64,000 nt of DNA from Phycisphaerae bacterium (GTDB taxonomy: Bacteria > Planctomycetota > Phycisphaerae > Phycisphaerales > UBA1924). This document shows positions 58,807-64,000 of the stretch, piece by piece; position 1 is the first letter of the stretch, and each line of letters begins with the position of its first letter. The translations under genes and the position numbers were made by a program. Location of the stretch: positions 186,001 to 250,000 of the forward strand of contig JAUIES010000001.1 of NCBI GenBank assembly GCA_030429705.1, read 5' to 3'. Below the pieces are notes generated by a model. That model did not search any database. It saw only the letters and a program-made list of their open reading frames with translations, and had not been told where the DNA came from.

Positions 58807-59622
58807 ATGTCAATCAGTCCCAAAGATGTCATGAATCTTCGCAACCGAACGGGCCTGCCCATGATGGCCTGCAAAAAAGCACTGACCGAAGCCGGCGGCG
58901 ATGTGGATGCAGCCGAAGAACTTCTCCGCAAGCAACTCAAAGGCAAGATGGACAAACGCGTCGATCGCGCAGCCGGTGAAGGACGCATCGCAATCTCAGT
59001 CAACGAGGCATCAGGTTCAGCAGCCATCATCGAACTCCGCGCTGAAACAGACTTCACCGCCAAAAACGAAAAGTTCGTGGATGTCGCACAGAAGTTGGCT
59101 GACGCTGCAGTCAATGCCAGCGGCGCCGGCGATGTCACCATAGAAGGTGATGCCGTTGCCCTGGTCGAAGACATTCGCATTTCGACCGGTGAGAACATCT
59201 CCGTCGCTCGCGCTCACAAGTTGATCGGCGAAACAGGCACAACCGCGTACGGGCAGTATGTGCACCACGACGGCAAGACCGGCGTCATGATTCAAGCAGA
59301 GGGTTCCATTAATGATGAAACCCTCCGTCAGATCTGCATGCATGTCACAGCCGCGATTCCTCGTCCGCTGGCGATCACCGACGATCAGGTGCCTGCCGAT
59401 GTAGTCGAGAAAGAACGCAAGTTTCGCATCGAACAAGCCGTCGAAAGCGGCAAGCCGCAAGAGATTGCCGAGAAAATGGTCGAAGGCGGCATGCGGAAGT
59501 TCTTTGGTGAAGTCGCGCTCATGCAACAGCCCTTCGTCATGGACCCAAACAAAACCATCGGTGATATCGTCGGTTCAGATGCCACGATTACCGCGTTCGT
59601 TCGCTGGGAAGTCGGCGAGTAA
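58807..59622 (+). CDS. tsf: Elongation factor Ts
   Basis: Guanine-nucleotide exchange factor for EF-Tu, 271 residues. The N-terminal UBA-like module with RNRTGLPMMACKKALTEAGG and VDAAEELLRKQLKGKMDKR is followed by the core motif ELRAETDFTAKNEKF, which contains the TDF contact with EF-Tu, and by the C-terminal QQPFVMDPNKTIGDIV segment. ATG 58807 is chosen since the family begins there; the upstream open frame overlaps rpsB out of frame. A terminator follows. Confidence 0.97.
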   Translation: MSISPKDVMNLRNRTGLPMMACKKALTEAGGDVDAAEELLRKQLKGKMDKRVDRAAGEGRIAISVNEASGSAAIIELRAETDFTAKNEKFVDVAQKLADAAVNASGAGDVTIEGDAVALVEDIRISTGENISVARAHKLIGETGTTAYGQYVHHDGKTGVMIQAEGSINDETLRQICMHVTAAIPRPLAITDDQVPADVVEKERKFRIEQAVESGKPQEIAEKMVEGGMRKFFGEVALMQQPFVMDPNKTIGDIVGSDATITAFVRWEVGE

Positions 59623-59650
59623 GTCAGTCTGCCCTTCTACTTGAACCTCG

Positions 59651-59681
59651 CGGGCGAAGCATGTGTGCTTCGCCCGTTTTC
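59651..59681 (+). terminator. Terminator of rpsB-tsf
   Basis: Perfect 10-bp stem cgggcgaagc / gcttcgcccg, 6-nt loop atgtgt, then tttt. Confidence 0.92.
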
Positions 59682-59752
59682 ATACGCGACATGCCAGAGT
59701 TTACGATACGCTTGATGGGTATCCGAATCGCCCGCCCGAACCAGAGAACCAC

Positions 59753-60331
59753 ATGGCAGATCACGCCCATTACATCATCCGCCGAAAGGTCTTCAAGATC
59801 TTCGGAGCATCCTTTCACATCTATGACGCGACTGGCAGCCTGGTCGGATACTGCAAGCAGAAAGCGTTCAAACTTCGAGAAGACATACGCCTTTTCACCG
59901 ATGAGTCGATGTCCACACCGGTGCTCACACTTTGCGCCCGCAGCATCATCGACTTCGGCGTAACATTCGATGTGTCACTTCCCGATGGCTCGACCATCGG
60001 TTCACTTCGACGAAAAGGATTGATGTCCACTTTCATGCGTGACCAGTGGCACCTGTTCGATGAGCATGGCGTGGAGGCAGCACTCATTCAGGAACAAAAC
60101 GCTCTTGCAGCCCTGCTCCGGCGAACGGTCGACATGGTGGCGTTTCTGTCCCCGCAAAAATACGAAGTCATTTCAAATGATGGACGCATCATCGCGACCT
60201 TTCAACAACGATTCAACCCATTTATCTATCGGCTGATCGTGACAATCCATGAACAGGACGATCAACTCGATGACCTCGTCCTGCTCGGCGCCGGATGCCT
60301 CATCGCAGCGATCGAAGGACGACAGGAATAG
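59753..60331 (+). CDS. LURP-one-related (tubby-like) protein
   Basis: A 192-residue soluble protein. The pattern YIIRRKVFKIFGASFHIYDA, GSLVGYCKQKAFKLREDIRL and ISNDGRIIATFQQRF matches the LOR/DUF567 twelve-strand barrel with a central helix, related to tubby and scramblase folds; the end LDDLVLLGAGCLIAAIEGRQ is the central helix. Family members are thought to bind membrane lipids, but their bacterial function is unknown. ATG 59753 is used; a TACGAT box at 59702-59707 could serve as its -10. Confidence 0.85.
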   Translation: MADHAHYIIRRKVFKIFGASFHIYDATGSLVGYCKQKAFKLREDIRLFTDESMSTPVLTLCARSIIDFGVTFDVSLPDGSTIGSLRRKGLMSTFMRDQWHLFDEHGVEAALIQEQNALAALLRRTVDMVAFLSPQKYEVISNDGRIIATFQQRFNPFIYRLIVTIHEQDDQLDDLVLLGAGCLIAAIEGRQE

Positions 60332-60407
60332 CATCATCGCAATATTCGTTGGTTCCTATGGACGCAACGACCCTTGAGAATCAATCTTCATACGAGGAGA
60401 TGGCACC

Positions 60408-61157
60408 ATGACGCACATGAATCGCAGATCGGCACTCGGAGCAATGGCAGGCGCGAGTGCGCTGGCATCGGTTGGTTCACTTACACACGCTCGAACAGCA
60501 TCAATCGCTGGGCTTCAGCCAGAGGACCTCGGTTGGAACGATGCCACGCTTGAATACGAACTGCCGCCATTGCCGTACGAATATGACGCGCTCGAGCCGC
60601 ACATTGACGCGCAGACGATGACCATTCATCATGACAAGCACCATGCGGGATATGTCCGAGGTCTCAACAAGGCGCTCCAGAACCTGCGCGACATTCGCAA
60701 CGGCACCGGTGACGCAGCGATGATTTCACATTGGACGAAACAGGTCAGTTTTCATGGATCAGGGCATATCAACCACACGCTCTTCTGGCTCGGGCTTGCT
60801 CCAGCAAACAACGGCGGCGGCGGTATGCCGGAAGGCAAACTCGGTCGACAGATCGATCGGGACTTTGGAACCTTCGAACAATTCGTCGCCCAGTTCAAAT
60901 CTGCCGCTGCATCGGTCGAAGGCTCAGGGTGGGGCTGGCTCGTCTGGGAACCGCTCGCTCAACAACTGCTCATCCTGCAAGTCGAGAATCAACAGAAACT
61001 GATGGCCACCGGATGCGTGCCCATCATCGGCATCGATGTTTGGGAACACGCGTATTACCTCAAGTATCAGAACGCACGGAGCGCGTACATCGGGGCGGTC
61101 ATGAACATCTTGAACTGGGGATGGGCAAACACCCGGTTCGAGAGCATTTCGGCCTGA
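60408..61157 (+). CDS. sodA: Superoxide dismutase (Mn/Fe), exported
   Basis: A 249-residue superoxide dismutase with an N-terminal extension (MNRRSALGAMAGASALASVG) of the twin-arginine/signal type. Metal ligands by alignment are H74 (in TIHHDKHHAGY), H123 (INHTLFW), D210 and H214 (GIDVWEHAYY). GSGHINHTLFWLGL and ENQQ fit Mn-type enzymes better than Fe-type. It removes superoxide outside the cytoplasm or in the planctomycete periplasm. GAGGAG lies upstream of ATG 60408. The export signal is inferred from the sequence only. Confidence 0.94.
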   Translation: MTHMNRRSALGAMAGASALASVGSLTHARTASIAGLQPEDLGWNDATLEYELPPLPYEYDALEPHIDAQTMTIHHDKHHAGYVRGLNKALQNLRDIRNGTGDAAMISHWTKQVSFHGSGHINHTLFWLGLAPANNGGGGMPEGKLGRQIDRDFGTFEQFVAQFKSAAASVEGSGWGWLVWEPLAQQLLILQVENQQKLMATGCVPIIGIDVWEHAYYLKYQNARSAYIGAVMNILNWGWANTRFESISA

Positions 61158-61511
61158 TTTTGCCCGTTTTACCTGTTGTAAGTCATAGATTTGCGGGCTT
61201 CCGGCTTCTCACATAAACGCCTGAAAATCAAAGACTTGCGTCACTTGCGTAAAAATCTCTGCAAAATATTCGCACTGAGAGACTGGCACTTTCCGGACTA
61301 TGTGGCACATTACTTGTGTCTTGTCTCTCTCTCCTCCTATGACTCGGCTGCGGGCGGAAACGCGTAGCCGGGTTTTTTTATGCGCACAGGGCATCGCTCT
61401 CAGCGATTCGTGAACCACGCGCAACAACCGTCAATCGATCAAAGACCGGTGCTCACCACGACTGTCGAGTGTCAGACGACTGCTCTGTCTTCCTGCCATC
61501 GGAACGGCAGG
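61158..61511 (+). other. 354-nt gap with a sigma54-like site and a terminator
   Basis: No protein gene is seen. TGGCAC (61303-61308) and TTGTG (61314-61318) with a 5-nt gap resemble a sigma54 -24/-12 element, with GT in place of GC. A terminator follows only about 30 nt later. The segment between could be a very short RNA, or the terminator may simply end the superoxide dismutase transcript about 190 nt past its stop. Confidence 0.35.
61345..61379 (+). terminator. Terminator in the sod-oppF gap
   Basis: Stem cggct(gcg) / (cgcgt)agccg, then gg and a run of seven T (61373-61379). Confidence 0.8.
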
Positions 61512-62489
61512 CTATTCCACAATCCAACACGCAGCACGATGCCCACCTGATTTCAACTCCAGGGGCGGCATCTCGCGCTTGCATTGGTCGACCACCTTCG
61601 GGCAACGCGTTTGGAATGGGCAGCCCGTCGGCGGATTGAATGGACTCGGCACATCGCCCTGCAGCACCGTCAAAGGCCGACGATCATCGGGATCGTCAAT
61701 TGGGTTTGCACCCAACAGCGCCTGTGTATATGGATGCTGCGCCTGCTCAGCGATCGGGGGGGCATCCGCATGTGACTCCAGCTCTTCGACGACATAGCCG
61801 AGATACATGACCAGGATGCGATCGCAGAAATGCTCAACGACTTTCAGATCGTGACTGATGAACATCATCGTCAACCCAAAGTCGTCTTTGAGGTCCGTCA
61901 TGATGTTGAGCACCTGAGCCTGGATCGAAACATCCAACGCACTGACCGGCTCGTCCGCAACGACAAAGTCTGGCTTGACCGCCAAGGCTCGTGCGATACC
62001 GATGCGCTGACGCTGCCCACCACTGAACTCGTGCGGATACTTGTTCTTCGCATCGGGCCGCAACCCAACTTTTGTCATCAACTCATCAATGTACTTATCT
62101 TCAGCCTCACCCTGTTCCACAATCTTGTGGAACCGAATCGCCTCTTTCAAGTGACCCGCAATCGTCATGCGTGGGTTCAGCGACGAATACGGATCTTGAA
62201 AGATGATCTGCATCTTCCGCCGAAAAGGCATCATCTCGTTCGGCCCGAGCATGGTGATGTCTTTCCCCTTGAGCACGACGCGCCCATCCGTCGCTTCGAG
62301 CAACCGAATCACGGTCTTGCCTAGGGTCGATTTGCCACATCCTGACTCACCCACCACGCCGAGAGTCTCGCCCTCGTTGATCGAAAATGAGACGCCATTG
62401 ACCGCGTGGACCTTGCCCTGAATGCGGTTCAAAATCCCGCCGCGTACCGGGAAGTGCTTGACCAATCCTTCGACTTCGAGCATGGTCAT
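61512..62489 (-). CDS. oppF: Peptide/dipeptide ABC transporter ATP-binding protein (OppF/DppF type)
   Basis: A 325-residue ABC ATPase. Walker A GESGCGKST, Q-loop region QIIFQDPYSSLNPRMTI, signature SGGQRQRIGIARALAVKP, Walker B DFVVADEPVSALD and the H-loop ISHDLKVVEHFCDR. The C-terminal oligopeptide-transporter extension (GDVPSPFNPPTGCPFQTRCP, then CKREMPPLE) has the cysteines seen in OppD/OppF iron-sulfur-type clusters. Its ATG overlaps the oppD stop by 4 nt. Substrate may be peptides or nickel. Confidence 0.94.
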   Translation of the reverse strand: MTMLEVEGLVKHFPVRGGILNRIQGKVHAVNGVSFSINEGETLGVVGESGCGKSTLGKTVIRLLEATDGRVVLKGKDITMLGPNEMMPFRRKMQIIFQDPYSSLNPRMTIAGHLKEAIRFHKIVEQGEAEDKYIDELMTKVGLRPDAKNKYPHEFSGGQRQRIGIARALAVKPDFVVADEPVSALDVSIQAQVLNIMTDLKDDFGLTMMFISHDLKVVEHFCDRILVMYLGYVVEELESHADAPPIAEQAQHPYTQALLGANPIDDPDDRRPLTVLQGDVPSPFNPPTGCPFQTRCPKVVDQCKREMPPLELKSGGHRAACWIVE

Positions 62490-63520
62490 GATGCTGCCCC
62501 CCCACCATCGGTTGCGCCGACACTGACCTGATTCAGCGGGAAATGGCACCGCACCGGCTCCGGGCGTGAGTGCCCGACGAGATCCGGCTCTTCATTCACG
62601 CATCGTTCTTCAGCATAAGGGCAGCGGTCATTGAATCGACACCCCTTCGGCAGACTCTGCAATCCCGGTACAATCCCCGGGATCGTGGGCAGATATTTCG
62701 TCCTTTTTGCCCCTCGTTTGGGGATCGACTCAAGCAACGCCTTGGTGTATGGATGCTGCGGACGATGGAAGATATCACCCACCGGCCCCACTTCAATCGC
62801 TCGACCTGCGTACATCACCATGATGCGATCACACACCTGCGCCACAACACCCAGATCATGCGTGATGAGCATGATCGCCGTCGACAGTTTGTCTTTGAGC
62901 GAGTTCATCAGATCCAGAATCTGAGCCTGAATCGTGACATCAAGTGCGGTTGTTGGTTCGTCCGCGATCAATACATCCGGCTCACAGCACAGCGCCATCG
63001 CGATCATCGCCCGTTGCCGCATCCCACCAGACAACTGATGCGGATACTCATCAAACCGTCGTGATGGATTTGGGATCTCCACCAGCCGCAGCATTTCGAC
63101 CGCTCGTTCACGGCGCTGCTTCTTGTTCAGATCCGTGTGATATTTCAACGCTTCGTCGAGTTGCCATCCGATCGTGAACACCGGGTTCAGACTCGTCATC
63201 GGCTCCTGAAAGATCATCGCGATCTTGTCGCCGCGCACCTTGCGCATCTCGTGGGCACTCGCCTGCACAAGATTGGTGCCGGCGAACATGACTTCGCTCT
63301 GCTTCCCATACACAGTGACATGTTCGGGTAACAGTCGCATGATCGACTTGCTCGTCACAGTCTTCCCGCAACCAGATTCACCGACAATCCCGAGCGTTTC
63401 GCCCGCAGCGACATCGAAGCTCACATCGTCAACCGCAGTGACCAACCCACTATCCGTGCGGAAACTGGTGGTGAGGTGTCGAACACTGAGCACAGGTTTG
63501 GTAGCGGTCGCAACGGTCAT
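62486..63520 (-). CDS. oppD: Peptide/dipeptide ABC transporter ATP-binding protein (OppD/DppD type)
   Basis: A 344-residue ABC ATPase paired with OppF. Walker [17 protein letters not shown]-loop [14 protein letters not shown], signature [19 protein letters not shown], Walker [14 protein letters not shown], and the C-terminal extension [19 protein letters not shown] use ATG 63520, 4 nt after the oppC stop; an ATG at 63532 overlapping that stop is equally possible. Confidence 0.93.
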   Translation of the reverse strand: MTVATATKPVLSVRHLTTSFRTDSGLVTAVDDVSFDVAAGETLGIVGESGCGKTVTSKSIMRLLPEHVTVYGKQSEVMFAGTNLVQASAHEMRKVRGDKIAMIFQEPMTSLNPVFTIGWQLDEALKYHTDLNKKQRRERAVEMLRLVEIPNPSRRFDEYPHQLSGGMRQRAMIAMALCCEPDVLIADEPTTALDVTIQAQILDLMNSLKDKLSTAIMLITHDLGVVAQVCDRIMVMYAGRAIEVGPVGDIFHRPQHPYTKALLESIPKRGAKRTKYLPTIPGIVPGLQSLPKGCRFNDRCPYAEERCVNEEPDLVGHSRPEPVRCHFPLNQVSVGATDGGGAAS

Positions 63521-63524
63521 CGGC

Positions 63525-64000
63525 TCACACATGCTTGGGGTCAAACGCGTCCTGGAGCGCGTCAGAAACAATATTGAACGCCAGCACCAACCCAAACATC
63601 AGGGCGGTCGCTGACAGCACCGTCCAGAAGAAGAAGTTCTGCACATCCTCACGACCGAGCGAAATCATCACGCCCCAACTCGGCTGCCCTTGCACACCAA
63701 GCCCGAGGAAACTCAGGATGACCTCACTCTTGATCGCTCCGATGAAAATGAGGCTGAAGTTGATGAACATGATGTGTGTCGTATTCGGGATCACATGCTT
63801 GAGCAAGATCCGAATGCGACCGAACCCGATCGCGGTTGCTGCCTGAACATATTCGAGTTCTTTGATCTTCATAACTTCGCCGCGCACAACACGGCAAGTC
63901 CCGATCCAGAAAGTGAGCCCGAACGCCGCGTAGACCGGCACCAGGGCAAGCCCGGGTCGCTCCTGCGGATTGTCAAACCACTCGCTGAACAGCGCATTTC
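63525..64000 (-). CDS. oppC: Peptide ABC transporter permease (OppC/DppC type), 5' end cut by window edge
   Basis: About 158 C-terminal residues are visible. The EAA-like permease loop is ELEYVQAATAIGFGRIRILL, then KHVIPNTTHIMFI. Membrane helices are FINFSLIFIGAIKSEVILSF and FFFWTVLSATALMFGLVLAF, and the ending NIVSDALQDAFDPKHV matches OppC/DppC. The frame stays open to base 64000, so the N-terminal half is outside. It forms an operon with oppD and oppF. Confidence 0.93.
   Translation of the reverse strand, partial: NALFSEWFDNPQERPGLALVPVYAAFGLTFWIGTCRVVRGEVMKIKELEYVQAATAIGFGRIRILLKHVIPNTTHIMFINFSLIFIGAIKSEVILSFLGLGVQGQPSWGVMISLGREDVQNFFFWTVLSATALMFGLVLAFNIVSDALQDAFDPKHV

Overview
The window comes from a planctomycete, most likely class Phycisphaerae. 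This rests on gene content: exported proteins with VPAPG/IPAPG C-terminal sorting tails, a dockerin-like GCPADLTGEGDLDFFD tail, a DUF1080 protein, and many small membrane proteins carrying a CxCGYDLTGLP...KCPECG zinc ribbon. No rRNA or tRNA gene was found, so the placement is an inference from proteins. Base composition is moderately GC rich throughout.

1-11.6 kb (minus strand): rplK-rplA-rplJ-rplL, a strong terminator, then rpoB, a 122-codon ORF of unknown function, and rpoC (cut by the left edge). secE and nusG are not upstream of rplK; a secreted TPR protein is. 11.7-14.9 kb: a small lipoprotein, an amidohydrolase and a GT4 glycosyltransferase.

14.9-23.4 kb is the most unusual part. About ten short genes encode membrane proteins, most with a zinc ribbon at the N- or C-terminus. 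One has two ribbons and one is truncated into a repeat. They are interleaved with several repeat families: a compound GC-rich palindromic element (3 copies), a 44-bp hairpin repeat (3 copies plus one interrupted), a 230-bp nested inverted repeat, a 21-bp minisatellite (9 units), a 42-bp hairpin tandem array and three heptanucleotide tracts. The region looks like a site of gene duplication and recombination. Many of these genes, and a few outside the region, have a TAnnnT box exactly 6 or 9 nt before the start codon and no Shine-Dalgarno sequence, which suggests leaderless mRNAs.

23.4-30.2 kb: metG with an epimerase, an orphan Dam-type adenine methylase, a membrane protein, and pdhC/pdhB of pyruvate dehydrogenase without pdhA. 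30.2-39.7 kb: a secreted beta-propeller/dockerin protein flanked by two related very short ORFs, an operon of amidase, LysM/peptidoglycan-binding and small acidic proteins, and a 986-residue fusion of an alkaline-phosphatase-type phosphodiesterase, TPRs and a sulfotransferase.

39.9-48.9 kb: DUF2007, two metallopeptidases, an ArfB-like release factor, a QueC-like protein lacking its ATP loop, an exported PEP-CTERM-like protein, a 1-Cys peroxiredoxin, a DUF1080 protein with a histidine-rich tail and a GNAT acetyltransferase. 49.0-57.5 kb: a compact, translationally coupled type II secretion/type IV pilus-like operon (PilZ, E, F, G, H, I, J, K-like, PilM/N, PilO, C/P-like) with no secretin in view. 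57.6-60.3 kb: rpsB-tsf and a LURP-one-related protein. 60.4-64 kb: an exported Mn/Fe superoxide dismutase and a peptide ABC transporter (oppC-oppD-oppF), cut by the right edge.
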